Source: Actinomycetospora lutea
Lineage (GTDB): Bacteria > Actinomycetota > Actinomycetes > Mycobacteriales > Pseudonocardiaceae
DNA length: 64,000 bases
Direction: 5' to 3'
Assembly: GCF_028737205.1 (NCBI RefSeq)
Contig: NZ_JAQZAL010000026.1
Span: 1-64,000 of the forward strand
Positions 49,597 to 56,910 of this stretch are shown one piece after another. Positions within the stretch are counted from its first letter, which is position 1, and each line of letters begins with the position of its first letter. Made by a program: the position numbers and the translations under genes. The notes below the pieces were generated by a model. That model had not been told where the DNA came from, searched no databases, and worked only from the letters and a program-made list of their open reading frames with translations.

Positions 49597-49672
49597 TCTT
49601 GTATACCCGAGGGCACATCCCCGCGCCGCACATGCAGCGAGGGGCGAGGAAACCCGCATCTTGCATACACGA
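49597..49672 (-). promoter_or_regulatory. Two TCTTGYATACMCGA direct repeats
   Basis: TCTTGTATACCCGA (49597-49610) and TCTTGCATACACGA (49659-49672) are near-identical and spaced 62 bases apart in the MFS promoter region. TTGTATAC-like half sites are commonly bound by FCD-type GntR regulators, and one is encoded close by at 47536. I infer control of the MFS gene, but the sites are equally placed for the divergent gene at 49837. Confidence 0.5.
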
Positions 49673-49675
49673 ACG

Positions 49676-49719
49676 CCTCGTGGACGCCGGGGTCGGGTCC
49701 CCGACCGGCGTCCACGAGG
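49676..49719. repeat. 44-base near-perfect hairpin between divergent genes
   Basis: The left arm (49676-49697, starting CCTCGTGGACGCC) pairs with the right arm (49700-49719, ending GGCGTCCACGAGG) over 20 base pairs with a two-G bulge and a minimal loop. It lies 118 bases upstream of the amidotransferase start and is not downstream of any gene end, so it is not an ordinary terminator. It may be an attenuator, a regulator site or a small repeat element. Confidence 0.65.
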
Positions 49720-49836
49720 GCATGGCCGACCACCGAGATCGGTGGCTGAGCCCACGATGCCGCCCCCGTCCGGGTTGACCTAGCGTGGACGGCGGCTCCT
49801 GACAGGAGACGTACGACGGCACGGGGAACGGGAACG

Positions 49837-50541
49837 ATGAGCGAGGACCGACGGGTGCTGTTCCTGCAGCACCAGGACGACTGCGGGCCGGGCCACCTCG
49901 GCGATCGCGTGCGGGAGCTCGGGCTGCCGGTGGAGGTCGCCCACCTCTCCCACGGCGATCGCCCCGCGGACCCGCGCCGCTACGCCCTCGTGGTGGCCCT
50001 CGGCTCCGACGACTCGACGCTCGACGCGGCGGTCCCCTACCTCGCCGACGAGCGGGCGTTCCTGTCCGACGCCGTCGCCGCGGAGGTCCCGGTGCTCGGC
50101 GTCTGCTTCGGCGCGCAGCTGCTCGCCACCGTCCTGGGTGCCCGCGTCCGCCCGCTCGACCGCCCCGAGATCGGGTGGCTCGACGTCGACAGCGTCGCCC
50201 CCGACGTGGTCGGGCCCGGGCCCTGGCTCGTGTGGCACCTCGACGCGTTCGACTGCCCGCCCGACGCCGAGCTGCTCGCGACGACCGACGTCGCCGTGCA
50301 GGCGTTCCGGCAGGGCCCGCATCTCGGCGTCCAGTTCCACCCGGAGGCGACGCCGGAGAGCGCCGGGGCGTGGGCGGCCAAGTACGCCGGGGCCCTCACG
50401 TCGGTCGGTGTGGATCGGTCGGCCCTGCTCGCCGAGACCGACCGGCGGCAGCCCGAGTCCCGCGAACGGGCAGCTCAGCTGGTCGATCGGATGGTGAACG
50501 GCGTTTCCTCAGCGGGCGCGCGGACTACTCTGGGCTCGTGA
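49837..50541 (+). CDS. Class-I glutamine amidotransferase-like protein
   Basis: The 234-residue protein has the GATase-1 triad: the nucleophile Cys in VLGVCFGAQLLA (near 92), and His and Glu in LGVQFHPEATPES (near 167-169). The N-terminus VLFLQHQDDCGPGHLGD is as in GMP-synthase-like free-standing amidotransferases. Its partner reaction is unknown. Overlapped by the XRE-cupin gene (GTGA) and next to the N-methylglutamate locus, it may hydrolyse gamma-glutamyl amides such as surplus gamma-glutamylmethylamide; this is inference from context. Confidence 0.78.
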   Translation: MSEDRRVLFLQHQDDCGPGHLGDRVRELGLPVEVAHLSHGDRPADPRRYALVVALGSDDSTLDAAVPYLADERAFLSDAVAAEVPVLGVCFGAQLLATVLGARVRPLDRPEIGWLDVDSVAPDVVGPGPWLVWHLDAFDCPPDAELLATTDVAVQAFRQGPHLGVQFHPEATPESAGAWAAKYAGALTSVGVDRSALLAETDRRQPESRERAAQLVDRMVNGVSSAGARTTLGS

Positions 50542-51191
50542 CCTCTGCGACCGACGACCCCGGGGCGGCGGAGCCCGGCGCCGTGCCGGAGGAACCGACC
50601 GCCCCGGGTCTCGGTGAGCTCGAGCACGTCATCGCCTCCCGCACCCGGGAGTACCGGATCGCCAAGGGCCTGACGATGACGTCGCTGGCGCGCCGGGTCG
50701 GCATGTCGAAGGCCATGCTCTCGAAGATCGAGAACGCGCAGACCTCGTGCAGCCTCTCGGTCCTCTCCCGCCTGGCCGCGGCTCTGGAGATCCCGGTGAC
50801 CGCGCTGTTCCGCGGCATCGACTCCGATCGCGAGGCGGTGTTCACGCCGGCCGGACGCGGCGCGGAGATCTCACGCCGGGGCAGCAACGTCGGGCACGTC
50901 TACCGGATGCTCGGGGCGCTGCGCGGCCAGCACAAGCGCCTCGAGCCGCTCCTGTGCACGCTCACCGAGGCGAGCGAGGTCTTCCCCCTCTTCCAGCACC
51001 CGGGCACCGAGTTCCTCTTCATGCTCGACGGGGTCATGCGCTACGTGCACGGCGACGCGCAGTACGAGATGCACGCGGGCGACTCGCTGATCTTCGACGG
51101 CGAGGGTCCGCACGGCCCGTCGGAGCTGGTGCAGCTCCCGATCACCTTCCTGACGGTCACCGGCTTCGGCCACATGCCGCCGGTGCCCTGA
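50538..51191 (+). CDS. XRE-type regulator with a cupin domain
   Basis: The 217-residue protein joins a Cro/C1-type helix-turn-helix (TREYRIAKGLTMTSLARRVG, then MSKAMLSKIENAQTSCSL, about 35-75) to a C-terminal cupin (FPLFQHPGTEFLFMLDG, then MHAGDSLIFDGEGPHGP, about 145-200). PuuR-type relatives sense amines, amino acids or gamma-glutamyl compounds. It overlaps the amidotransferase gene and is convergent with folD. It is the only DNA-binding protein encoded within the locus and is the natural candidate to bind the 28-bp motifs. Confidence 0.87.
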   Translation: MTSATDDPGAAEPGAVPEEPTAPGLGELEHVIASRTREYRIAKGLTMTSLARRVGMSKAMLSKIENAQTSCSLSVLSRLAAALEIPVTALFRGIDSDREAVFTPAGRGAEISRRGSNVGHVYRMLGALRGQHKRLEPLLCTLTEASEVFPLFQHPGTEFLFMLDGVMRYVHGDAQYEMHAGDSLIFDGEGPHGPSELVQLPITFLTVTGFGHMPPVP

Positions 51192-51210
51192 GGAGGCCCC
51201 TGAGGAGTCA

Positions 51211-52131
51211 TCAGCGGCGCTTCGCCGCCCGCTCGGCGGCGAGCACCGTGTTCTGCACCAACCACACGTCGGTCACCGGCCCCACCCCGCCCGGCACGGG
51301 TGTCGCGGCACGGGCCACGGCCGCGACGGCGGGGTCCACGTCGCCGACGAGTCGAGTCCGCCCGGTCACCGGGTCGCGCACCGGGTTGATGCCGACGTCG
51401 AGGACGACCGCGCCGGGCGCGACGTGCTCCACGCCGATCAGCCCGGGGACGCCGGCGGCCACGACGAGCACGTCGCCGAGACGCGTGTACTGCGCGAGAC
51501 GCCCGGTCCGGCTGGCGTTCTCGTCGCACGTGACGACGACGGCGCCCCGCTCCGCGGCGAGGGTGGCGGCGGGCTTGCCGACGTTGTTGCTCCGCCCGAC
51601 GACGCAGATGGTCGACGCGCCGTAGAAGGCCTCGCCCTCGACGCCCACCTCGTCGAGCCACGCGTCGAGCAGGTGGAAGACCGACGCCGGGGTGGAGGGC
51701 ACGAAGCGCGGCGTCCCGAGCGCGAGCAGCCCCGCGTTCTCGGGGTGGACCGCCTCGATGTCCTTCGCCGGGTCGAGCGCGGTGAAGATCTCGCCCTCGT
51801 CGAGGTGCGGGGGGAGGGGCCGGAGCACGAGGATCCCGCTGACGGTGGGGTCCGCCCCGAGCCCGACGACGAGCTCCAGCACCTCCTCCCGCGTCGTGTT
51901 CTCCGGCAGCGGGTGATGGCGGTGCACGATGCCGACCGCCGACGCGGCGCGGGCGAGGCGCCGGGCGTAAGCCTGCGCCGCGTAGTCGGACCCCACGAGC
52001 ACGGTGGCCAGCCCGCAGCGCACGCCGAGGCCCGCGAGCCGCTCGACGTCGAACGCGACCTGCAGCTGGAGCGACCGCGCCCGTGCCCTCCCGTCGATGA
52101 CGGCGGTGGGGGACGACCTCTCGACCATCAT
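51211..52131 (-). CDS. folD: FolD-like methylene-THF dehydrogenase with altered catalytic residues
   Basis: FolD normally oxidises 5,10-methylene-THF and then hydrolyses methenyl-THF. The 306-residue product has the FolD fold, the nucleotide motif VVGRSNNVGKP and the C-terminal TPVPGGVGPVT. Aligned by eye to E. coli FolD, Lys54 is replaced by Leu59 (AYARRLAR), Gln98 by Leu103 (ILVLRPLP) and Asp121 by Glu126 (KDIEAVHP). The Lys is essential for cyclohydrolase activity, so this paralogue probably keeps only the dehydrogenase step or has changed function. It lies 15 bases after the permease gene, in the methylamine locus, where methylene-THF is the expected product. Confidence 0.82.
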   Translation of the reverse strand: MMVERSSPTAVIDGRARARSLQLQVAFDVERLAGLGVRCGLATVLVGSDYAAQAYARRLARAASAVGIVHRHHPLPENTTREEVLELVVGLGADPTVSGILVLRPLPPHLDEGEIFTALDPAKDIEAVHPENAGLLALGTPRFVPSTPASVFHLLDAWLDEVGVEGEAFYGASTICVVGRSNNVGKPAATLAAERGAVVVTCDENASRTGRLAQYTRLGDVLVVAAGVPGLIGVEHVAPGAVVLDVGINPVRDPVTGRTRLVGDVDPAVAAVARAATPVPGGVGPVTDVWLVQNTVLAAERAAKRR

Positions 52132-52146
52132 CGCCGTGCCGCCCCG

Positions 52147-53784
52147 TCAGCTCCCGGCCGCGGCGAGCAACTGGCCGATGATCACCATGACCACGCCGCC
52201 GCCCAGCACGAGATAGGGCCGCACGCCGGCGCGCCGGGGGAGCGCGACGGCCCCGCCCTGTCCGCTCTCCTTCGGCAGGTCGTCGCTGAACGAGGGGGGG
52301 AAGACGCCCTTGTCGACGACCTTGTGGCGGTAGTAGAAGACCGGGACGATGATCGCGGCCGCGACCAGGCCGGTCACGAAGGCCCCGCCGCCGAAGACGT
52401 CCGCGCCCCAGCCCAGGAGCAGGGCGTTGACGAAGGCGAGCACGGTGCCGATCGCGATGAGCGCCGTCGGCGCGCGGTAGGGCCGTGGCGCGTCCGGGTT
52501 GTCGACGCGGTGCATCCAGCCGGCGTTGAGGTTGAGGAAATTGAAGATCATGTAGCAGACGGTGGACGTCGCGAGCACGAACACGATGTCGCTGAGCAGC
52601 AGCAGCACGAGGTTGAAGACGAGGTCGGTCCACATCGCGCTCGTCGGCGCTCCGTGCCGGTTGGTGCGCGAGAGGAAGCGGGGCAGCCACCCGTCGCGCG
52701 ACCCCTGGTACAGCGTCCGCGACGAGCCGGCCATCGTCGTCATGATCGTCAGCAGCAGCGCGAGCACGAGCATGACGATGAGCAGGTTCGCGATGACGGG
52801 ACCGCCGCCGACGAGCACCGTCATCGCCTGGCCGACCCCGTTGCCGTCGACGATGTCGTCCTGGGTCAGGCGGTCAACACCGAGCACGCCCTGGAAGGCG
52901 AAGGGCACGAGCGTGTAGATGACGAGGCACGCGATGCCCGCCGAGAGGATCGCCCGCACCGTGTCGCGGCCGGGGTTCTTGAACTCGGCGGTGTAGCAGA
53001 TCGAGGTCTCGAAGGCGTACGCCGACCACGCGGCGAGGAAGAGCCCGCCGGCGAAGAGCGTCCACCCGCTCACGTCCCAGGCCCCGGAGAGCGGGACGAA
53101 CGGCTGGAAGTTGGTGGCGACCACGTCGCCGGTGATCAGGGGCACGACACCGATGACGAGCAGCGGCACGAGGACGGCGAGACCGATCACCGTCTGCACC
53201 CGTGCCGCGCGCAGGATGCCGCCGTGCTGGAGGGCGAAGACGAGGAGCAGGAACAGCGCCGCGATGATGAACTGGGCGTTCAGGCGAACCTCGAGGTCCT
53301 CCTGGATGAAGCCCAGCGGGAGCAGGGTCATCGACCAGGTGTTGATCGTCGCCTCGGCCGGGAAGAGCGCCGTCAGGACGTAGCCCGCGGCGAGCCCGGA
53401 CCCGATGGTGAGCACCGGCGACCAGGCCAGCCAGTTGCACCACACCGACAGGGGAGCGACCGGCTTCGCGTACCGCACCCAGGCCATGGCCCCGTACACC
53501 GAGGCGCCACCGGACTTGCTCGGGAACAGCCCCGCGATCTCGGCCCAGACGAACGACTGGAGCAGGCCGAAGATGATGGACACGGTCCAGACGAGCGGCG
53601 ACGGGGCGCCGACCGTCGCCGCGATCGTGCCGATGGAGAAGAGGACCAGGGCCGGGACGCCGCTGGCGATCCAGAAGGCCCCTTTCCAGTCCAGGGTGCG
53701 GTGCAGGCCGCCGGGGTCGTCCGTGGTCGTGCCCGACGAGCTCGGCGTGCGATCCGGTTCCGGGTCCCGCGTCGTCTCGGTCAT
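52147..53784 (-). CDS. APC-superfamily permease (amino acid/amine transporter)
   Basis: The 545-residue protein has about 12-14 hydrophobic segments, the APC-type GAFWIASGVPALVLFSIGTI first helix, and the FFAETSI-like element AYAFETSICYTAEFKNPGRD of helix 6. Cytoplasmic tails of about 30 and 40 residues flank the core. In this locus it probably imports methylamine, a methylated amino acid or glutamate, but substrate specificity cannot be read from sequence. It is transcribed with folD, and a copy of the shared 28-bp motif lies 250 bases upstream of its start. Confidence 0.85.
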   Translation of the reverse strand: MTETTRDPEPDRTPSSSGTTTDDPGGLHRTLDWKGAFWIASGVPALVLFSIGTIAATVGAPSPLVWTVSIIFGLLQSFVWAEIAGLFPSKSGGASVYGAMAWVRYAKPVAPLSVWCNWLAWSPVLTIGSGLAAGYVLTALFPAEATINTWSMTLLPLGFIQEDLEVRLNAQFIIAALFLLLVFALQHGGILRAARVQTVIGLAVLVPLLVIGVVPLITGDVVATNFQPFVPLSGAWDVSGWTLFAGGLFLAAWSAYAFETSICYTAEFKNPGRDTVRAILSAGIACLVIYTLVPFAFQGVLGVDRLTQDDIVDGNGVGQAMTVLVGGGPVIANLLIVMLVLALLLTIMTTMAGSSRTLYQGSRDGWLPRFLSRTNRHGAPTSAMWTDLVFNLVLLLLSDIVFVLATSTVCYMIFNFLNLNAGWMHRVDNPDAPRPYRAPTALIAIGTVLAFVNALLLGWGADVFGGGAFVTGLVAAAIIVPVFYYRHKVVDKGVFPPSFSDDLPKESGQGGAVALPRRAGVRPYLVLGGGVVMVIIGQLLAAAGS

Positions 53785-54033
53785 CGCCCGTTCCTCCGTC
53801 CTGCGCGATGCGTCAGTCGGTGCTGTGGGCGTCTCCGGACCCTCGCGCCGCTGCCCCGTCCCACCCGACCCCGGACGAGGAGCCCGGTGCGGATCGAGTC
53901 CCGGAGCGACGTCGAACAGCGTGCGGCAGTCTCGGCCGCGAGCCGTCGGATCTGCCCTTCTGCGGATGTTCGATTCGGGCCCCCGCCGCCTCGTGCGGCG
54001 CTGCGGGAGCGGGTATGAGTTCGGTGTGTGGCA

Positions 54034-54061
54034 GTAGACCGCGTTTCACCAGGCGAGACAA
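54034..54061 (+). promoter_or_regulatory. 28-bp locus motif, copy A (permease promoter)
   Basis: The sequence starts GTAGACCGCGTTTCACC and ends GAGACAA. It shares the 5' block GTAGACC and the 3' block GAGACAA with copy B at 59329 and the core GTTTCACCAG with copy C at 59420. Placed 250 bases before the permease start, it is probably a regulator site for the permease-folD operon. Confidence 0.65.
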
Positions 54062-54130
54062 CTGCCGGGCCGAGATCCGCCGAGATCGACGCCCGGACAC
54101 GGGGTCCGCCGCATCAGCGCAGGTCGGGAC

Positions 54131-54155
54131 GGACACCGGAAGGATTCCGGTGTCC
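54131..54155 (-). terminator. Hairpin after the mgs operon
   Basis: GGACACCGGAA (54131-54141) and TTCCGGTGTCC (54145-54155) form a perfect 11-bp stem with a three-base loop, 54 bases beyond the stop of the 163-residue protein. There is no U-run, which is common for terminators in high-GC actinobacteria. It probably separates the mgs operon from the permease operon. Confidence 0.6.
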
Positions 54156-54208
54156 ATCCACCCCGCGGGACCGATCGCCCCGCCGAGCCCGACCCGCGCC
54201 GTGCCGGA

Positions 54209-54700
54209 TCAGAACGTGAACGTCTTGTCCCACCGCTCCACGGTGGGAGGAGTCCAGTTCTCGCCGACGGTCGCCGATCCCTCCAGCCACGGCCCGAGCT
54301 CGGGCTGGGGGAACTTCGCGTGCTGGTGCTTGAGCCAGATCCCGTAGGAGTTGCCCTCCTGGAGGTGCTTGATGAGCACCTTGCGCGCGAACTCGTCCTC
54401 GCGCCCCGACGGGATGTCGAAGTGAATCTTGAGGAAGGCGTTCGTGTAGCGGTCGAAGACGGCCGGGATGCCGTCCTCCTCCATGAGGTGGATGTCCTCG
54501 AGCCAGTTCAGGTCGTCGCCCGGCGTCGCGGCCAGCAGGTCGATGTCCTCGACCAGGCCCGGATCGAACTGGTACGGGAAGGTCCGTCCGGTCAGCTCCT
54601 CGGTGTCGATGCCCTGGCGGGTGGTCAGCCGCCGCTGCGACAGGTCGAACTGCTTCTGGGGGTCGTGCTGCGCGGCGGAGCCCGCGGTCCCGTCAGACAT
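54209..54700 (-). CDS. Unknown 163-residue protein coupled to mgsC
   Basis: I cannot assign a family. The soluble, acidic product has no signal peptide or membrane segment. A disordered N-terminus (1-30) precedes FPYQFDPGLVEDIDLL, then DLNWLEDIHLMEEDGIP, a possible strand-helix region FLKIHFDIPSGREDEFARK, and the aromatic end GIWLKHQHAKFPQPELGPWLEG, given here in parts as IWLKHQHAKFPQPELG and PWLEG. Its ATG overlaps the mgsC stop by eight bases, so both are made together. A role as a fourth subunit, assembly factor or electron-transfer partner of N-methylglutamate synthase is plausible but only inferred from position. Confidence 0.75.
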   Translation of the reverse strand: MSDGTAGSAAQHDPQKQFDLSQRRLTTRQGIDTEELTGRTFPYQFDPGLVEDIDLLAATPGDDLNWLEDIHLMEEDGIPAVFDRYTNAFLKIHFDIPSGREDEFARKVLIKHLQEGNSYGIWLKHQHAKFPQPELGPWLEGSATVGENWTPPTVERWDKTFTF

Positions 54701-56102
54701 CCGAGCCTCCTCCGTCGTTGGCGACGTGCTTGGCGAGCAGGGTCTTGATCTCCTCGAGGGTCTGCGACTCCGTGACCCCCGGGATGTAGCTGGTGCCGGC
54801 CAGGGGCACCCGGGCCATCGCCGACGCCTCGGTGGTCAGCGCCGCGAGGTCCTCGGGCTCGAGACTGTGGACGTCGGTCTTCCCGCAGGCACGGGCGAGC
54901 ATCTGGACCTCGAGGGTCAGGGTGTGCAGGAAGTTGTAGACGCGCGTGGCGCCCTCGTCGACGTCGAGGCGCTTGCGCAGCTCCGGGTCCTGCGTGGTGA
55001 TGCCGGCCGGGTCCTTGCCGGTGTGCCAGTGGTAGAACTCGGCCGCCGAGACGCCGAAGGTGCCCTGGTAGTCGGCGCCCTCGACCTCCTTGTTCGAGCC
55101 CAGGGCCATCAGCGCGGCGCTGCCGATCGCGATGGCGTCCGCGCCGAGCGCGATGCACTTCGCGACGTCGCCGCCGTTGCGGATGCCGCCCGCCACCACG
55201 AGGTCGATCTCGTCGGCGAGGCCGACGTCCTCGAGGGCCCGGCGGGCCTCGGGGATCGCGGCCAGCAGCGGGATGCCGGTCTCCTCGGTGGCGATGTGCG
55301 GGCCGGCCCCGGTGCCGCCCTCGGCGCCGTCGAGGAAGATGACGTCCGGCCCGCACTTGGCGGCCATCCGCACGTCGTCGTAGACGCGGGAGGCGCCGAG
55401 CTTGAGCTGGATCGGGACCTGGTAGTCCGTCGCCTCGCGGACCTCCTGGATCTTCAGCGAGAGGTCGTCGGGCCCGAGCCAGTCGGGGTGCCGCGCGGGG
55501 CTGCGCTGGTCGATCCCGGCCGGCAGCGAGCGCATCTCGGCCACCTGCTCGGTGACCTTCTGGCCCATGAGGTGCCCGCCCATGCCGACCTTGCAGCCCT
55601 GGCCGATGAAGAACTCGACGGCGTCGGCGAGCATCAGGTGGTGCGGGTTGAACCCGTAACGGCTCTGGATGACCTGGTAGTACCACTTCGTGGAGAAGTC
55701 GCGCTCGGGCGGGATCATGCCGCCCTCGCCCGAGCACGTCGCCGTGCCGGCCATCGACGCGCCCTTGGCCAGGGCCATCTTGGCCTCCAGCGACAGGGCG
55801 CCGAAGCTCATTCCGGTGATGTAGATCGGGATGTCGAGCACGAGCGGGTTCTTGGCGAACCGCGACCCGAGGACGGTCTTCGTCGTGCACTTCTCGCGGT
55901 AGCCCTCGATCACGAAGCGCGTGAGCGTGCCGGGCAGGAACACGAGCTCGTCCCAGTGCGGGATCTTCTTGAAGATGCCGCCCCCGCGCATCCGGTAGCG
56001 GCCGAGATCGGCCTTCACGTGGATGTCGTTGATGACCTCGGGAGTGAAGATCCTGCTCTTGCCCAGCCCCATGCTCTCGGAGCTCGCCATCTCGTCGGTC
56101 AT
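54693..56102 (-). CDS. mgsC: N-methylglutamate synthase, FMN-binding glutamate-synthase-like subunit
   Basis: N-methylglutamate synthase turns gamma-glutamylmethylamide and 2-oxoglutarate into N-methylglutamate. This 469-residue subunit is the FMN-binding synthase barrel: TGMSFGALSLEAKMALAKGA, the flavin region LDGAEGGTGAGPHI (about 270) and VVAGGIRNGGDVAKCIALGADA. At the place where glutamate synthases have the Cys motif of the 3Fe-4S cluster it reads EFYHWHTGKDPAGITTQ with no Cys, so that cluster is probably absent. It follows mgsB by 13 bases and overlaps the 163-residue protein. GlxD of rhizobia is a close family alternative. Confidence 0.85.
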   Translation of the reverse strand: MTDEMASSESMGLGKSRIFTPEVINDIHVKADLGRYRMRGGGIFKKIPHWDELVFLPGTLTRFVIEGYREKCTTKTVLGSRFAKNPLVLDIPIYITGMSFGALSLEAKMALAKGASMAGTATCSGEGGMIPPERDFSTKWYYQVIQSRYGFNPHHLMLADAVEFFIGQGCKVGMGGHLMGQKVTEQVAEMRSLPAGIDQRSPARHPDWLGPDDLSLKIQEVREATDYQVPIQLKLGASRVYDDVRMAAKCGPDVIFLDGAEGGTGAGPHIATEETGIPLLAAIPEARRALEDVGLADEIDLVVAGGIRNGGDVAKCIALGADAIAIGSAALMALGSNKEVEGADYQGTFGVSAAEFYHWHTGKDPAGITTQDPELRKRLDVDEGATRVYNFLHTLTLEVQMLARACGKTDVHSLEPEDLAALTTEASAMARVPLAGTSYIPGVTESQTLEEIKTLLAKHVANDGGGSDV

Positions 56103-56115
56103 GTGGCCCTCTCCC

Positions 56116-56910
56116 TCACAGGACGAGCTTGCGCTCGGACGGCTCGAGGTTGTCGTAGTTGTAGAGCTGCTTGCCGCAGACGAACTTGCGGAAGGTGTCC
56201 GGCCGGTCGATGCGGTAGATCCCGAGCTTCCGGTCGAGCAGCTCCTCGTCCTCCGGCGTCATCTCGGCCTCGATGCAGTCGACCCCGAGCGCGGCGACGG
56301 TCCCGCCGACGTAGATCTCGCCGTCGTACATGGAGTCGCCCATGCCGGGCCCGACGTCGCCGCAGATGATCTGGCGGCCGCGCTGCATCATGAAGCCGGT
56401 CATGGACCCGGCGTTGCCGCCGACGACGATCGTGCCGCCCTTCTGGTCGATGCCCGTCCGGGCGCCGACGTGGCCGCGGACGACGAGGTCGCCCCCGCGC
56501 ATGGCGGCGCCGGTGAGCGAGCCCGCGTTCTTGTCGATCACCACGACGCCGGACATCATGTTCTCGGCGACCGACCAGCCGACGCGGCCGGTGATGTGGA
56601 TCTCCGGGCCGTCGCCGAGCGTGGCACCGAAGTAGCCGAGGCTGCCGTTGATGGTGATCCGGCACCGGGCGAGCAGGCCCACGGCGATCGAGTGCTTGGC
56701 GCCGGGGTTCTCGATCCTGACCTCCCGGATGCCCTCGGCGTAGATCAGCCGGCGGAGCTCGAGATTGACCAGGCGGGGGCTGAGGTCCGCGGCGTCGAAC
56801 GTCGCGGTCCCGCCCTCGACGCGGGCCACCTTCGGGGCCTCGGCGTCGGGCTCGGCGAGCCCGCGGATGTCGTTGCGGCCGCGGGTCTCCTGGTCCGTCG
56901 GCGGGTTCAT
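56116..56910 (-). CDS. mgsB: N-methylglutamate synthase, GXGXG (GltB C-terminal-like) subunit
   Basis: The 264-residue product is made of a right-handed beta helix with repeated GxGxG turns: GYFGATLGDGPEIHITG, GRVGWSVAENM, GGDLVVRGHVGARTG and GGTIVVGGNAGSMTG. This is the structural domain that closes the glutamate synthase barrel, here as a separate subunit. The C-terminal CGKQLYNYDNLEPSERKL is conserved in MgsB/GlxC proteins. Its ATG overlaps the mgsA stop as ATGA. It has no catalytic residues of its own. Confidence 0.86.
   Translation of the reverse strand: MNPPTDQETRGRNDIRGLAEPDAEAPKVARVEGGTATFDAADLSPRLVNLELRRLIYAEGIREVRIENPGAKHSIAVGLLARCRITINGSLGYFGATLGDGPEIHITGRVGWSVAENMMSGVVVIDKNAGSLTGAAMRGGDLVVRGHVGARTGIDQKGGTIVVGGNAGSMTGFMMQRGRQIICGDVGPGMGDSMYDGEIYVGGTVAALGVDCIEAEMTPEDEELLDRKLGIYRIDRPDTFRKFVCGKQLYNYDNLEPSERKLVL

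Larger units (their letters stand above)
53785..54208. other. Permease promoter region with shared motif
   Basis: No gene is visible in these 424 bases. The right part holds the terminator of the mgs operon (54131-54155) and one copy of the 28-bp locus motif (54034-54061). The left part, from 53785 to about 54030, is the leader of the permease gene and has no feature I can name. Confidence 0.5.
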
